Shown one piece after another: positions 52,297 to 61,548 of a stretch of 63,900 nt of DNA; position 1 is the first letter of the stretch; every line of letters starts with the position of its first letter. The stretch comes from Arenimonas composti TR7-09 = DSM 18010 (lineage in GTDB: Bacteria; Pseudomonadota; Gammaproteobacteria; Xanthomonadales; Xanthomonadaceae). A program made the position numbers and the translations under genes. The stretch is from contig NZ_AUFF01000012.1 of the NCBI RefSeq assembly GCF_000426365.1, positions 1 through 63,900 on the forward strand, read 5' to 3'. Under the pieces are notes generated by a model. The model was not told where the DNA came from. It ran no database searches and was given only the letters and a program-made list of their open reading frames with translations.

Positions 52297-53340
52297 ATGA
52301 CCCGACGCCTCGCCACGCTGCTCGCCTCCGTGGCGATGCCCCTCGTTCTCGCCGCCACCGCCGCCACCGCCAGCGCCGCCGCTGCCGCCGCACGCGCCGC
52401 CACCGCCGAGCCGGACCCGCCGCCGGTCGAACTGCCCGAGGTCGTCGTCGGCGTGCAGCCCGGCCCGGGCCTCTGGACGGTCGAGGCGGCGAACGGCAAC
52501 CGCATGCTGGTGCTGGCACGGGTGTCGCCGCTGCCGGCGCGGATGGCGTGGAATTCGCTGGCGATCGAACGCCGCATCGCCGAGTCCGGCGTGGTGCTGC
52601 TGCCGCCGCGCGCCGAGGTCAGCGCTGGCGACGCCTGGTTCGGCGGCGTCTTCCTGATCCCGCGGGCGATGCGCGCACGCAACAACCCCGACGGCCGGAG
52701 CCTGCAGGACGTGCTGCCGGCCGCCGACTACGCACGCTGGCAGCGGCTGAAGGCGCAGTGGATCGGCCGCGACCGCGGCATCGAGAAGCGGCGGCCGATC
52801 GTCGCCGGCAGCGAACTGCAGCAGCGCGCGATCGAACGCAGCGGCCTGTCCTACGACGACATCGTCGGCAAGGTCGTCGACCGCGCCGCGCGCCGCCACC
52901 GGGTGCCGGTGCAGCGCTCGACGATCGCGGCGGTGATCCCCGAAGCCAAAAAACTGCTCCGCGAGTTCCAGCAGACGCCGCTGGGCGACGTCGACTGCTT
53001 CCGGCGCATGCTCGACCAGGTCGAGAACGACCTCGGCACATTCGCCGCGCGCGCCAATGCGTGGGCGATCGGCGACATGGCCACCCTGCAGTCGCTGACC
53101 TGGACGCAGACCGGCGAAGCCTGCGGCGCGCTCTTCACCTCCGGCGCCCTGGCCGAACGCGCCGGTCTCGCCGACCTGCCGCAGCGCATCGAGGCCACCT
53201 GGCTCGCCGACGCCGAGAAGGCCCTGCGCGAGCACCCGCAATCCTTCGCGGTGGTGGCGATGGCCGAGGCGGTCGATGCCGACGGCTGGCTGGCCCAGCT
53301 GGCCGCCCGCGGCTACCGGGTGATCCCGCCCGCTCGCTAG
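52297..53340 (+). CDS. TraB/GumN-family protein (divergent)
   Basis: 347 aa with a signal sequence (LASVAMPLVLAATAATASA). The core resembles TraB/GumN: GNRMLVLARVSPLPARMAWNS, then helices with VVLLPP and the end VVAMAEAVDADGWLAQLAARGYRV. The usual His and Glu motifs are weakly kept, so enzymatic function is doubtful. It is co-directional and close to the LCAT-like gene and to the following coiled-coil gene (10 nt). Confidence 0.7.
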   Translation: MTRRLATLLASVAMPLVLAATAATASAAAAAARAATAEPDPPPVELPEVVVGVQPGPGLWTVEAANGNRMLVLARVSPLPARMAWNSLAIERRIAESGVVLLPPRAEVSAGDAWFGGVFLIPRAMRARNNPDGRSLQDVLPAADYARWQRLKAQWIGRDRGIEKRRPIVAGSELQQRAIERSGLSYDDIVGKVVDRAARRHRVPVQRSTIAAVIPEAKKLLREFQQTPLGDVDCFRRMLDQVENDLGTFAARANAWAIGDMATLQSLTWTQTGEACGALFTSGALAERAGLADLPQRIEATWLADAEKALREHPQSFAVVAMAEAVDADGWLAQLAARGYRVIPPAR

Positions 53341-53349
53341 AATCGCCGC

Positions 53350-54141
53350 ATGAAGGATCTCCGCAACCTGCTGATCGACTGCCGTATCGAGCTGCGCAAG
53401 GCGATGCGCGATTTCCAGAAGTCGGAAATCTGCGAGCGCCTCGACCTCGCGATCCAGGCGGTCGCGAATGCGCAGGATCCGCAGGACGTCGAGCTCGAGC
53501 CGCCGGCCGAGGGCGTCGCCCACCTCGGCGACAAGGTGCAGACCGTCAGCCAGGTCGCACTGGCCTGGCAGACCGCCGCGCGCGACCTGAAGTTCAGCGA
53601 TCCGGCGATCCACGCCCGCCTCAGCGACAAGGTGATGCGCCTGCTCGGTGCGAAGACCCTGGTCGACCCGAGCACCGAGATCGTCCAGCTCGAGCAGCAG
53701 GTCGCCCAGCTGCGCGCCCAGTTCGAGGCGCAGGCGAAGCTGCAGCAGCAGCTCGAAACCGAACGGGACGCGATCCTCGGCGCGCTGGCTTCCGCGGTGC
53801 CGGCACTGAAGGACGGCGGCGACCGCCTCGGCGTCGCACTCGCGCGCCTCGAATGGCTGAAGGCCGAGGCCGCGCGGGGCGGCACCGGCGGTGGTGGTAG
53901 CGCTGGCGGCGGCGGTTCGGCTTCGGCGCCGCGCCAGGCGCCGGCGGATCCGATGCCGTCGCCCGAACACCTCGCCGCGGTCGCCACCCGCGCGGCGGCG
54001 CTCACGAAGGAACAGCGCGAGTGGTGCGTCGGCGAGGCGATGGTGCTCAGCGGTTTCCGCTACACGCCGGTCGAACTGATCGAGCAGGGCGACGCGGCGA
54101 TCGCGCAGCTGATCCTCGACGCGCGCAAGGCCGCGGGCTGA
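53350..54141 (+). CDS. Coiled-coil protein of unknown function
   Basis: 263 aa, soluble. It has helical segments with a coiled coil (IVQLEQQVAQLRAQFEAQAKLQQQLETE, about 117-145), a Gly/Ser linker (GGTGGGGSAGGGGSAS) and a C-terminal helical domain (EQREWCVGEAMVLSGFRYTPVELIEQGD). No known domain is evident. It starts 10 nt after the TraB-like stop, suggesting an operon with the LCAT-like gene. Confidence 0.65.
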   Translation: MKDLRNLLIDCRIELRKAMRDFQKSEICERLDLAIQAVANAQDPQDVELEPPAEGVAHLGDKVQTVSQVALAWQTAARDLKFSDPAIHARLSDKVMRLLGAKTLVDPSTEIVQLEQQVAQLRAQFEAQAKLQQQLETERDAILGALASAVPALKDGGDRLGVALARLEWLKAEAARGGTGGGGSAGGGGSASAPRQAPADPMPSPEHLAAVATRAAALTKEQREWCVGEAMVLSGFRYTPVELIEQGDAAIAQLILDARKAAG

Positions 54142-54259
54142 CCGCGAAAAAATTTCCCGCCGGGCCCGCGTCCCTCACGCGCCGTCCAACCCGGCCTTCG
54201 CATCGTGGCGTCCCCGCTGCCGTCGTGGCGCGGGTTACCCCACGAACGAGGACACCCAA

Positions 54260-54721
54260 ATGAAGGACGTCAAGAAGGATCACAGCATCGGTGCAGGCAC
54301 GGGTGCGGTCGGCGGCGCGCTGGCTGGCGCGGCGGTCGGTGCCGCGGCCGGTCCGGTCGGCAGCCTGGTCGGCGCCGCGGTCGGTGGTGTGGTCGGTGCG
54401 AAGGCCGGCGACTCGATCGCCGAGGCGGTCAACCCGACCGAGTACACCGAGCACTGGCGCAACAACTACGCGTCGACCCCGTACTACCGCGCGGACGCCA
54501 CCTGGGACGACTACGAGCCGGCCTACCGCTACGGCTACGACACCTACGGCCAGTACCGCGGCAAGTCGTTCGAGTCGGTCGAGAGCGATCTCGAGCGCGG
54601 CTGGGACAAGACCAAGGCGAACTCGCGCCTGGGCTGGAACGAAGCCAAGGGCGCCGTGCGCGACGGCTGGCACCACATCGAGCGCGCCCTGCCGGGCGAC
54701 TTCGACGGCGACGGCCGCTGA
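54260..54721 (+). CDS. Glycine-zipper protein
   Basis: 153 aa. Residues 10-55 form a glycine zipper (GAGTGAVGGALAGAAVGAAAG) able to insert in or span a membrane. The rest is acidic and Tyr-rich (YEPAYRYGYDTYGQYRGKSF) and then helical (DLERGWDKTKANSRLGWNEAK), like hydrophilin or stress-desiccation proteins. GAGGACACCC upstream supports the start. Function unknown, possibly envelope or osmotic stress related. A terminator hairpin follows. Confidence 0.8.
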   Translation: MKDVKKDHSIGAGTGAVGGALAGAAVGAAAGPVGSLVGAAVGGVVGAKAGDSIAEAVNPTEYTEHWRNNYASTPYYRADATWDDYEPAYRYGYDTYGQYRGKSFESVESDLERGWDKTKANSRLGWNEAKGAVRDGWHHIERALPGDFDGDGR

Positions 54722-54723
54722 AC

Positions 54724-54761
54724 CGGGACGTACCCCGTTAAGCGGGACGTACACCGTTAAG
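54724..54761. repeat. Two direct family D repeats
   Basis: CGGGACGTACCCCGTTAA at 54724-54741 and CGGGACGTACACCGTTAA at 54743-54760, directly after the glycine-zipper stop. Confidence 0.8.
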
Positions 54762-54767
54762 CAGACG

Positions 54768-54815
54768 ACGGTGTCGGGGACGGGAAGGATCCCGTCCCCG
54801 GCACCGTTTTCTTTT
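54768..54815 (+). terminator. Rho-independent terminator built from a family E palindrome
   Basis: An 18-bp stem (ACGGTGTCGGGGACGGGA and complement, one wobble pair) with an AGGA loop is followed by TTTTCTTTT, ending the glycine-zipper transcript. Confidence 0.8.
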
Positions 54816-54820
54816 GCGGT

Positions 54821-55174
54821 TCAGGCCTTGCAGGACCAGCGGAAACCCGGCGTGGTCAGCGTGTACTGGCCGGGGCGGTCGTCCATCGGCACGAACTCGC
54901 CGCCGTCGAGGTAGCCACCGCGCAGGGTGACCGCGCCGTTCGCGCCGGCTTCGATGCGGCCCTCGCTCGGATTCTCGAAGCCGCGGTAGACGTAGCCACC
55001 GCCGCTGAACTCGACATAGCCGCGCGGCTGGAACTGGTACATGCCGCTGCCGCTGTCGTAGACCGATTGCGTGCAGCCGAAGCGGCCCTGCGGACCGGCG
55101 CCGGCAGCGGCGCTGCCCTGGCTGCAGGCGGCGAGGATCGGTAGGAAAACGGCGAGGGCGAAGCGTCGGTTCAT
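54821..55174 (-). CDS. Lipoprotein of unknown function
   Basis: 117-aa lipoprotein (lipobox LAAC). The mature part is beta-rich: FGCTQSVYDSGSGMYQFQPRG, GGGYVYRGF and QYTLTTPGFRWSCKA, with two Cys likely forming a disulfide. No named family. ATG 55174 is preceded by AGGGATGG. Confidence 0.7.
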   Translation of the reverse strand: MNRRFALAVFLPILAACSQGSAAAGAGPQGRFGCTQSVYDSGSGMYQFQPRGYVEFSGGGYVYRGFENPSEGRIEAGANGAVTLRGGYLDGGEFVPMDDRPGQYTLTTPGFRWSCKA

Positions 55175-55193
55175 TGGCCATCCCTGGGTGAGA

Positions 55194-55265
55194 AACGGTG
55201 TCGGGCACCGGGGCGTAACGGTGTCGGGCACCGTTAAGCAAAATTAACCGTGCGCGGCACTGTTA
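55194..55265. repeat. Cluster of family E palindromes
   Basis: AACGGTGTCGGGCACCG (55194-55210), TAACGGTGTCGGGCACCGTT (from 55216) and TTAACCGTGCGCGGCACTG (from 55244) lie between the lipoprotein gene and tRNA-Arg. Confidence 0.8.
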
Positions 55266-55276
55266 CGGAAGGGGGA

Positions 55277-55353
55277 TGGCGCGCCCGGAGGGATTCGAAC
55301 CCCCGACCAATGGCTTCGGAAGCCACTACTCTATCCGGCTGAGCTACGGGCGC
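55277..55353 (-). tRNA. tRNA-Arg (CCG)
   Basis: 77-nt cloverleaf on the minus strand. The acceptor stem is GCGCCCG/CGGGCGC, discriminator G and an encoded CCA end. The anticodon loop TTCCGAA gives anticodon CCG, which reads CGG arginine codons. The T-loop GTTCGAATC is present. It stands alone next to the small membrane protein gene. Confidence 0.95.
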
Positions 55354-55410
55354 TTTGGGAACCGCGGAAACGGCGGGGCCGGATCCGGGCCGGGGAGTAT
55401 ACCCGCAACC

Positions 55411-55644
55411 TCAGCGCCGGTAACGGGCCGCGTCGATGCAGGAAAGGATCGACACGAGCAGCCAGCCGAAGCCGCCGAACAGCCCGAGCGAGAACAGGAA
55501 CACGACCGCTCCGACGACACAGGCCAGCAGGAACCAGAACAGCGCCGACAGCACCCGCCCCTGCACCAGCTGGCCGAGGCCGGGCACGAACAGGCTGCAG
55601 ATCGCGGCGATCACATTGCCGGTGGAACCCTGTGCTGCGGACAT
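55411..55644 (-). CDS. Small two-segment membrane protein
   Basis: 77 aa from ATG 55644, chosen because GCAAGGAG lies six bases upstream. [20 protein letters not shown] resembles the start of TM2/DUF5683-type small membrane proteins, followed by a long hydrophobic stretch. Function unknown. Confidence 0.7.
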   Translation of the reverse strand: MSAAQGSTGNVIAAICSLFVPGLGQLVQGRVLSALFWFLLACVVGAVVFLFSLGLFGGFGWLLVSILSCIDAARYRR

Positions 55645-55658
55645 GCCCATCTCCTTGC

Positions 55659-55713
55659 AAAAACCGGGGTCGGAGTAACATTCCCGGAAATGTATTCCGA
55701 CCCCGGTTTTTCA
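55659..55713. repeat. Family A inverted repeat pair at the ubiA start
   Basis: AAACCGGGGTCGGAGTAACA (from 55662) and its near complement 55688-55712 are separated by a few bases. The right arm carries the ubiA start codon. Confidence 0.85.
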
Positions 55714-56577
55714 ACCCTCACGCTGAAGTCGCGGTTGCCGGTGTGGTGGCGGCTGGTGCGCGGCGACCGCCCGGTCGGCACCCTGCTGCTGCTCTGGCCG
55801 ACGTGGTGGGCGCTGTGGCTGGCCGCCGAAGGCCTGCCGCCGCTGTCGACCCTGGCCATCTTCACTGCCGGCGTCTGGCTCACCCGTTCCGCCGGCTGCG
55901 TGATCAACGACTACGCCGATCGCTGGCTCGACCCGCACGTCGAGCGCACGAAGTCGCGCCCGCTCGCCACCGGCGAGGCCAGCCCGCGCGAGGCGCTGGC
56001 GTTGTTCGCGGCGATGATGGGGGTCGCGTTCGCGCTGGTGCTGCTGACCAACCGCCTCACCGTCTACCTGAGCGTGATCGCGGTGATCCTCGCGGCGAGC
56101 TATCCGTTCCTGAAGCGCTGGACCTACCTGCCGCAGGTCTACCTGGGCCTCGCCTTCGGCTGGGGCATCCCGATGGCCTTCGCGGCGGTGCGCGGCGAGG
56201 TGCCGGCGATCGCCTGGCTGCTGTTCCTCGGCAACCTGCTGTGGACCACCGGCTACGACACCTGGTACGCGATGGTCGACCGCGAGGACGACCTGAAGAT
56301 CGGCGCGAAGTCGACGGCGATCCTGTTCGGCGACGCCGACCTCATCGCCCAGGGCGTGCTGTTCGGCGGCTTCCTGCTGACGATGGGCCTGCTCGCCGGC
56401 CGCGCCGACCTCGGCATCTATTACTGGCTCGCGCTCGGCATCGCCGCGGTGCTGGTGCTGCGGCAGTTCTGGATCGCCCGTGGCCGCGGCCGCGCCGAGT
56501 GCTTCGAGGCCTTCCTGTCGAACCAGTGGGTCGGCATGGCGGTGTTCGCCGGCTTCGCCGCCCACTACGCGCTCTGA
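55690..56577 (+). CDS. ubiA: 4-hydroxybenzoate octaprenyltransferase UbiA
   Basis: 295-aa polytopic prenyltransferase of ubiquinone synthesis. [25 protein letters not shown] is the family start; [21 protein letters not shown] holds the first Asp-rich motif and [14 protein letters not shown] the second. The apparent N-terminus MYSDPGFS is read from a family A repeat; the first conserved residues follow about 17 codons later. No independent ATG precedes them, so the repeat appears to have supplied the start. A GTG inside VWWRLV is an alternative. The 3' end overlaps the convergent comF by 13 bp. Confidence 0.92.
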   Translation: MYSDPGFSTLTLKSRLPVWWRLVRGDRPVGTLLLLWPTWWALWLAAEGLPPLSTLAIFTAGVWLTRSAGCVINDYADRWLDPHVERTKSRPLATGEASPREALALFAAMMGVAFALVLLTNRLTVYLSVIAVILAASYPFLKRWTYLPQVYLGLAFGWGIPMAFAAVRGEVPAIAWLLFLGNLLWTTGYDTWYAMVDREDDLKIGAKSTAILFGDADLIAQGVLFGGFLLTMGLLAGRADLGIYYWLALGIAAVLVLRQFWIARGRGRAECFEAFLSNQWVGMAVFAGFAAHYAL

Positions 56578-57458
56578 ACCGCGCCTCCCGCGTCTGACGC
56601 GCCTGCCGCGCCCGGCGGCAGCGCCCGCGCCACCACCCACACCTCGACCTGCGCGACCCCGGCCGCGCGCAGGGTCGCCGCGGCCTCGCCGAGCGAGGCG
56701 CCGGTGGTCATCACGTCATCGACCAGCACGACCCGCGGCGGCAGCGGCCCCGGCCGGACCACGAAGGCCCCGGCCAGGTTGCGCCGGCGCTCGCCGGCAT
56801 GCAGGCCGGTCTGCGGAGCGGTGGCGCGGACCCGCCGCAGCAGGTCGGCGCGTAGCAGCAGGCCGAAGCGGCGGGCCAGCGGCCGCGCCAGTTCCAGGGC
56901 CTGGTCGTAGCCGCGCTCGCGCAGGCGGGCGGTGTGCAGCGGCAGCGGCACCAGCACCGGCGGCGGCAGGACCGGTCCGGCCGCGACCGCCCCGACCGCC
57001 TCGAACGCCCCGACGGCGCCGGCGGCATCGGCGGCCGCCACCGCATCGCCGAGCAGCTGCGCCGCGAGCCGCCCGGCGGCCAGATCGGCGTGGAACTTGA
57101 AGCGCGGCAGCAGGCGGTCGAGCGGGAAGCCGTAGCGGCAGGCGGCGACGGTGCGCGCGAACGGTGGCGGCGACTCGCGGCAGTCGGGGCAGAAGCGGGG
57201 GGAAAAACCGGGGTCGGAGTACTTATCCGGCCCGGCCTGTGGCGTCATCGGCAGCGCACAGCGCGGACACGCCCCGATGTTCCACGGCAGCGCCGCCACG
57301 CACTCCGCACACAGGTCGCGCCCACCCGCGCCCGGCCCACCACAGACCACGCAGCAGGGCGGCCAGAGCAGGGCCGGCCAGCCCCGCCGCAGGCGCCCGA
57401 ACAGGGCCGCGAGACCGTCAACCCGGCCCGCCGCAGTTCGGTTGACAGGGTCCGGCAT
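56565..57458 (-). CDS. comF: ComF-family phosphoribosyltransferase-like protein
   Basis: 297 aa. It has an N-terminal Cys4 zinc knuckle (CCVVCGGPG ... [13 protein letters not shown]) and a phosphoribosyltransferase domain with [18 protein letters not shown] and PRPP loop [13 protein letters not shown]. ComF is linked to DNA uptake and recombination. Between CALPM and FCPDC the residues [11 protein letters not shown] come from a family A repeat inserted in frame, lengthening the zinc-finger loop by about ten residues. The gene is divergent from bioB. Confidence 0.9.
   Translation of the reverse strand: MPDPVNRTAAGRVDGLAALFGRLRRGWPALLWPPCCVVCGGPGAGGRDLCAECVAALPWNIGACPRCALPMTPQAGPDKYSDPGFSPRFCPDCRESPPPFARTVAACRYGFPLDRLLPRFKFHADLAAGRLAAQLLGDAVAAADAAGAVGAFEAVGAVAAGPVLPPPVLVPLPLHTARLRERGYDQALELARPLARRFGLLLRADLLRRVRATAPQTGLHAGERRRNLAGAFVVRPGPLPPRVVLVDDVMTTGASLGEAAATLRAAGVAQVEVWVVARALPPGAAGASDAGGAVQSA
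57203..57230. repeat. Solo family A repeat inside comF
   Basis: AAAACCGGGGTCGGAGTACT followed by TATCCGG lies within the comF zinc-finger region and is translated as DKYSDPGF. Confidence 0.85.
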
Positions 57459-57470
57459 GGCCAACAGACT
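57442..57470 (+). promoter_or_regulatory. Candidate bioB promoter
   Basis: TTGACA at 57442-57447 (perfect -35) followed after 17 bp by CAGACT (3 of 6 to -10), 39 bp ahead of the bioB ATG. It overlaps the comF start. No convincing BirA operator palindrome is present. Confidence 0.3.
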
Positions 57471-57508
57471 GCCGCACTCCGCCGCCCCCGCGCCGTCAGG
57501 ATTCGACG

Positions 57509-58600
57509 ATGCCTGCTGTCAGCCTTTGCGCCACGCCGGCGCCGATCCGCCACGACTGGACCCGCGAGGAAGTGCTCGCGCTGTTCGAGCTGCCGTTCCC
57601 GGAACTGCTGTTCCGCGCCGCCACGGTGCACCGTGAACACTTCGACCCGGCCGAGGTCCAGGTCTCGACCCTGCTCAGCGTGAAGACCGGCGGCTGCCCG
57701 GAGGACTGCAGCTACTGCCCGCAGGCGGCGCGCTACCACACCGGCGTGGAGGCGACGAAGCTGATGAGCACCGAGGCGGTGCTCGAGAAGGCCCGCGCCG
57801 CCAAGGCCGCCGGCGCCTCGCGCTTCTGCATGGGTGCCGCCTGGCGCAGCCCGAAGGACCGCGACATCCCGAAGGTCGCCGCGATGATCCGCGAGGTGAA
57901 GGCGCTCGGCCTGGAGACCTGCGCGACGCTCGGCATGCTCAGCGGCGAACAGGCGAAGGCACTGAAGTCGGCCGGCCTGGACTACTACAACCACAACCTC
58001 GACACCGCGCCGGAGTTCTACGGCGAGATCATCCACACCCGCGAATACCAGGACCGCCTGGACACGTTGGCGGAAGTGCGGGACGCCGGCATGAAGACCT
58101 GCTGCGGCGGCATCGTCGGCATGGGGGAGACGCGCGCGCAGCGCGCCGGCCTGCTGCAGGCGCTGGCGAACCTGCCGGCGCATCCGGATTCGGTGCCGAT
58201 CAACCGCCTCGTGCAGGTCGAGGGCACGCCGCTCGCCGGCACCACGCTGCTGGATCCGTTCGAGTTCGTGCGCACGATCGCGGTGGCGCGGATCATGATG
58301 CCGGCCTCGATGGTGCGGCTGAGCGCCGGCCGCCAGGAGATGAGCGAGGAGCTGCAGGCGATGTGTTTCGTCGCCGGCGCGAATTCCATCTTCTACGGCG
58401 AGAAGCTGCTGACGACGGGGAATCCGGATGTCGCCGCCGATCAGGCCTTGTTCGCGCGGCTCGGCCTGCGGCCGATGGCCTCTCCCCCTGTAGGAGCGCC
58501 TTCAGGCGCGATCAGCCGCACGGTACATGCGGATATCGAGGAGAGCATCGCGCCTGAAGGCGCTCCTACGGGGGCGCGTGTGAGCGGGTGCGTGGCCTGA
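57509..58600 (+). CDS. bioB: Biotin synthase BioB
   Basis: 363-aa radical-SAM enzyme converting dethiobiotin to biotin. The cluster motif CPEDCSYC sits near residue 63; [31 protein letters not shown] and [14 protein letters not shown] are conserved. The C-terminus is extended: after LGLRPM come about 40 residues (PPVGAPSGA ... [16 protein letters not shown]) encoded by a REP doublet at 58489-58571, so the native end was probably near residue 325. First gene of bioBFHC. Confidence 0.96.
   Translation: MPAVSLCATPAPIRHDWTREEVLALFELPFPELLFRAATVHREHFDPAEVQVSTLLSVKTGGCPEDCSYCPQAARYHTGVEATKLMSTEAVLEKARAAKAAGASRFCMGAAWRSPKDRDIPKVAAMIREVKALGLETCATLGMLSGEQAKALKSAGLDYYNHNLDTAPEFYGEIIHTREYQDRLDTLAEVRDAGMKTCCGGIVGMGETRAQRAGLLQALANLPAHPDSVPINRLVQVEGTPLAGTTLLDPFEFVRTIAVARIMMPASMVRLSAGRQEMSEELQAMCFVAGANSIFYGEKLLTTGNPDVAADQALFARLGLRPMASPPVGAPSGAISRTVHADIEESIAPEGAPTGARVSGCVA
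58489..58571. repeat. Family B REP doublet at the 3' end of bioB
   Basis: GTAGGAGCGCCTTCAGGCGC (58490-58509) and the inverted partner CGCGCCTGAAGGCGCTCCTA (58549-58568) lie within the bioB reading frame. Confidence 0.88.
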
Positions 58601-58601
58601 C

Positions 58602-59795
58602 ATGGCGCGGGTGCGGATCTCCGATCGCATCGCCGCCGCCCGCGCCGAGCGGGTGGCGAAGTCGGCCGTGCGCGTGCGCCGCGAGATCGAGGCGCGCGAA
58701 GGCGCGCGCGTGCTCGTCGGCGGCCGCCAGCTGGTCTCCTTCTGCGGCAACGACTACCTCGGCCTGAGCCAGCACCTCGACGTCGTCAGCGCGCTGCAGG
58801 AAGCGGCGGCGTGGCATGGCGTCGGCAGCACCGGCTCGCCGGGCGTCAGCGGTTTCCACCGCGAACACGCCGCCTTCGAGCGCGAGATGGCCGAGTGGCT
58901 CGGCTACGAGCGCGCGCTGTATTTCCCCGGCGGCTACCAGGCCAATCTCGCCGTGCTGCCCGCCCTGCTCGGCGACGGCGACGTGTGCGTGCAGGACAAG
59001 CTCAACCACGCCTGCCTGATCGACGGCGCGCGCCTGGCCGGCTGCGAACTCAAGCGCTATCCGCATGCCGATCCGGAAGCGGCGATGCGCCAGCTGCTGG
59101 CGCGCCGAGACGGCGCCGCGGTGCTGGCGACCGACGGCGTGTTCAGCATGGACGGCGACCTCGCGCCGCTCGCCGAGCTGGCCCTGGTCGCGCGCGCCCA
59201 GGACGCACTGCTGTACGTCGACGACGCCCACGGCATCGGCGTGCTCGGCCCGGAAGGGCGCGGCTCGCTGGCGGTCGCCGGGCTCGGCGCGCGCGAGGTG
59301 CCGCTGCTGCTCGTGCCGCTGGGCAAGGCCTTCGGTGGCCAGGGCGCGGTGCTGCTCGGCAGCGCGGCGCTGGTCGGCCACATCGCCGAGAGCGCGCGCC
59401 CGTACCTGTTCTCGACCGCGCCGGCGCCGGCGCTCGCCGCGGCGATGCGCGCGTCGCTGAAGCTGATCCGCGGCGAATCGTGGCGGCGCGCGAAACTGGC
59501 GATGCTGGTCGCGCGTTTCCGTCGTGGCGCCGCCGCGCACGGGCTGCCGCTGCAGGCGTCGACGACGCCGATCCAGCCGCTGATCCTCGGCGCCAATCCG
59601 CGCGCACTGGCGGTGGCGAAGGCGCTGGAACAGGCCGGCTTCCTCGTCGGCGCGATCCGCCCGCCGACGGTGCCGGAAGGCCAGGCGCGGCTGCGCATCA
59701 CGCTCACCTGCGACCACACCGATCGCGATGTCGATGCACTGCTCGCGGCGCTGGTCGAGGCGCTGAAGGCGTCGCCGGATCCGGTGTCCGCATGA
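58602..59795 (+). CDS. bioF: 8-amino-7-oxononanoate synthase BioF
   Basis: 397-aa PLP enzyme of biotin synthesis, joining pimeloyl thioester and alanine. YLGLSQHLDV, GSTGSPGVSGFHREHAAFE, DDAHGIGVLG and the PLP-lysine block LGKAFGGQGA are present. It begins one base after the bioB stop and precedes bioH, consistent with a single operon. Confidence 0.96.
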   Translation: MARVRISDRIAAARAERVAKSAVRVRREIEAREGARVLVGGRQLVSFCGNDYLGLSQHLDVVSALQEAAAWHGVGSTGSPGVSGFHREHAAFEREMAEWLGYERALYFPGGYQANLAVLPALLGDGDVCVQDKLNHACLIDGARLAGCELKRYPHADPEAAMRQLLARRDGAAVLATDGVFSMDGDLAPLAELALVARAQDALLYVDDAHGIGVLGPEGRGSLAVAGLGAREVPLLLVPLGKAFGGQGAVLLGSAALVGHIAESARPYLFSTAPAPALAAAMRASLKLIRGESWRRAKLAMLVARFRRGAAAHGLPLQASTTPIQPLILGANPRALAVAKALEQAGFLVGAIRPPTVPEGQARLRITLTCDHTDRDVDALLAALVEALKASPDPVSA

Positions 59796-59829
59796 GTCCG
59801 GAGCATCACGAGGGCGCGCGTTCCGGCGC

Positions 59830-60627
59830 GTGGCCGATGCGCACGCGCGGTCCGTGAGCCTGCACCACGACATCGTCGGCGCCGGGCCGGACCTGGTGCT
59901 GCTGCACGGCTGGGCGATGCACGCCGGCGTGTTCGCGCCGCTGGTGGACCGGCTGTCGTCGCAGTTCACCCTGCACCTGCTCGACCTGCCGGGACATGGC
60001 CGCAGCGCCGGCGCGGGTGTGCCGCTGGATCTCGACGCCGCCGCGCGGGCCGCCGCCGACGTCGTGCCCGGAGGAGCGATCTGGCTCGGCTGGTCGCTCG
60101 GCGGCCTGGTGGCCCTGCACGCCGTCGCCAGCGGTGCCGCGAACGCGCGCGGGCTGGTGATGCTGGCCGCGAGCCCGCGTTTCGTGCGCGCCGACGACTG
60201 GCCGGCCGGCATGGACCCGGAGGTCTTCGCCGGTTTCGCCCGCCACCTCGCCGCCGACTGGCGCGGCACCGTCGACCGCTTCCTGGCCCTGGAAGTGCAC
60301 GGCAGCGAACACGTGCGCGAGGAACTGCGGATGCTGCGCGCGACCGTGTTCGCGCACGGCGAGCCGGCGCCGGGCGCGCTGTCCGACGGCCTCGCGGTGC
60401 TCGCCGGCAGCGACCTGCGCGCCGAACTGCCGGCGCTCGCCGTGCCCTCGCTGTGGATCGCCGGCCGCCGCGACCGCGTCGTGCACCCGGAGGCGATGCA
60501 CGCCGCCGCGGCGGCGGTGCCGGGCGGCCGTTTCGTCGAGGTCGAACGCGCCGGGCACGCGCCCTTCCTGACCCACGCCGACGTCGTCGCCGACGCGATC
60601 GCCGACTTCGCCGCGGACTGCCGCTGA
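59830..60627 (+). CDS. bioH: Pimeloyl-ACP methyl ester esterase BioH
   Basis: 265-aa alpha/beta hydrolase. VLLHGWAMHAGVF, nucleophile elbow WLGWSLGGLVAL, RRDRVVHPEAM (Asp) and RAGHAPFLTH (His) form the triad. It removes the methyl group from pimeloyl-ACP methyl ester. GTG 59830 or GTG 59854 could be the start. The stop overlaps the bioC start (TGATG). Confidence 0.93.
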   Translation: MADAHARSVSLHHDIVGAGPDLVLLHGWAMHAGVFAPLVDRLSSQFTLHLLDLPGHGRSAGAGVPLDLDAAARAAADVVPGGAIWLGWSLGGLVALHAVASGAANARGLVMLAASPRFVRADDWPAGMDPEVFAGFARHLAADWRGTVDRFLALEVHGSEHVREELRMLRATVFAHGEPAPGALSDGLAVLAGSDLRAELPALAVPSLWIAGRRDRVVHPEAMHAAAAAVPGGRFVEVERAGHAPFLTHADVVADAIADFAADCR

Positions 60628-61523
60628 TGGCCGGCGTGTTCGACCGCCGCCGCCTGCGCCGTGCCTTCGGCCGCGCCGCGCCCGCCTACGCGGCGACCGC
60701 GGCGCTGCAGCGCGAAGTCGAAGCGCGGCTGCTGGACCAGCTGGCGGTGCTCGAGGTCGCGCGCCGGCCGGAACCCCAGCGCGTGCTCGACCTCGGCAGC
60801 GGCCCGGGCCGCGCCGCCGGCGCGATGAAGAAGCGCTGGCCGAAGGCCGAGGTGATCGCCGTCGACGCCGCGCTGCCGATGCTGCGCGAGGTGCCGAAAC
60901 ACACCCGGTTCTGGCGGCCGGTGAAGCGGGTCTGCGCCGACGTCTCGCGGCTGCCCTTCGCCGACCGCAGCGCCGACGTGCTCTTCTCCAGCCTCTGCCT
61001 GCAATGGGTCGACGACCTGCCGTCGGCACTGCGCGAGTTCCGTCGCGCGCTGCGCCCCGACGGCCTGCTGCTGTTCACGACCTTCGGCCCCGACACCCTG
61101 CACGAACTCGGCGATGCCTATCGCGCCGCGGGCGCGGTGCCGCCGCTGTCGCCGTTCGCGCCGATCCAGGCGATCGGCGATGCGCTGGTCGCCGCCGGCT
61201 TCCGCGATCCGGTGCTCGAGCGCGACCACTTCACGCTGACCTATCCCGACCTGCGCGCGCTGATGCAGGAACTGCGCACGATCGGCGCCGCCGATGCCCG
61301 CAGCGACCGCCCGCGCGGCCTCGGCGGCCGCGCACGCCTTCACCGCGTCACCGCCCATTACGAGGCGCTGCGCCGCGACGGCGTGCTGCCCAGCACCTGG
61401 GAAGTGATCACCGCGATGGCCTGGGGCCCGGCCGACGGCGCCCCGCTGCGCGAGGGCGGCAGCGAACTGGCGACCTTCGACGCCGCGCGCATCCCGGTCC
61501 GCCGGCGAACGCCAGGCGCCTGA
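60627..61523 (+). CDS. bioC: Malonyl-ACP O-methyltransferase BioC
   Basis: 298-aa SAM-dependent methyltransferase starting biotin synthesis. FDRRRLRRAFGRAAPAYAATA is the family N-terminus; the SAM motif is VLDLGSGPGRAA, followed by AVDAALPML and SLCLQWVDDLPSAL. Its start overlaps the bioH stop, so bioH and bioC are translationally coupled. It is the last gene of the biotin operon. Confidence 0.95.
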   Translation: MAGVFDRRRLRRAFGRAAPAYAATAALQREVEARLLDQLAVLEVARRPEPQRVLDLGSGPGRAAGAMKKRWPKAEVIAVDAALPMLREVPKHTRFWRPVKRVCADVSRLPFADRSADVLFSSLCLQWVDDLPSALREFRRALRPDGLLLFTTFGPDTLHELGDAYRAAGAVPPLSPFAPIQAIGDALVAAGFRDPVLERDHFTLTYPDLRALMQELRTIGAADARSDRPRGLGGRARLHRVTAHYEALRRDGVLPSTWEVITAMAWGPADGAPLREGGSELATFDAARIPVRRRTPGA

Positions 61524-61548
61524 GCCGGCGCGTCCACCCCTGGGTGAA

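Noticed and set aside
57442-57508. BirA (biotin) operator before bioB
   Set aside because: GGTTGACA and GGCCAACAG look vaguely inverted but do not form the spaced palindrome of known biotin operators.
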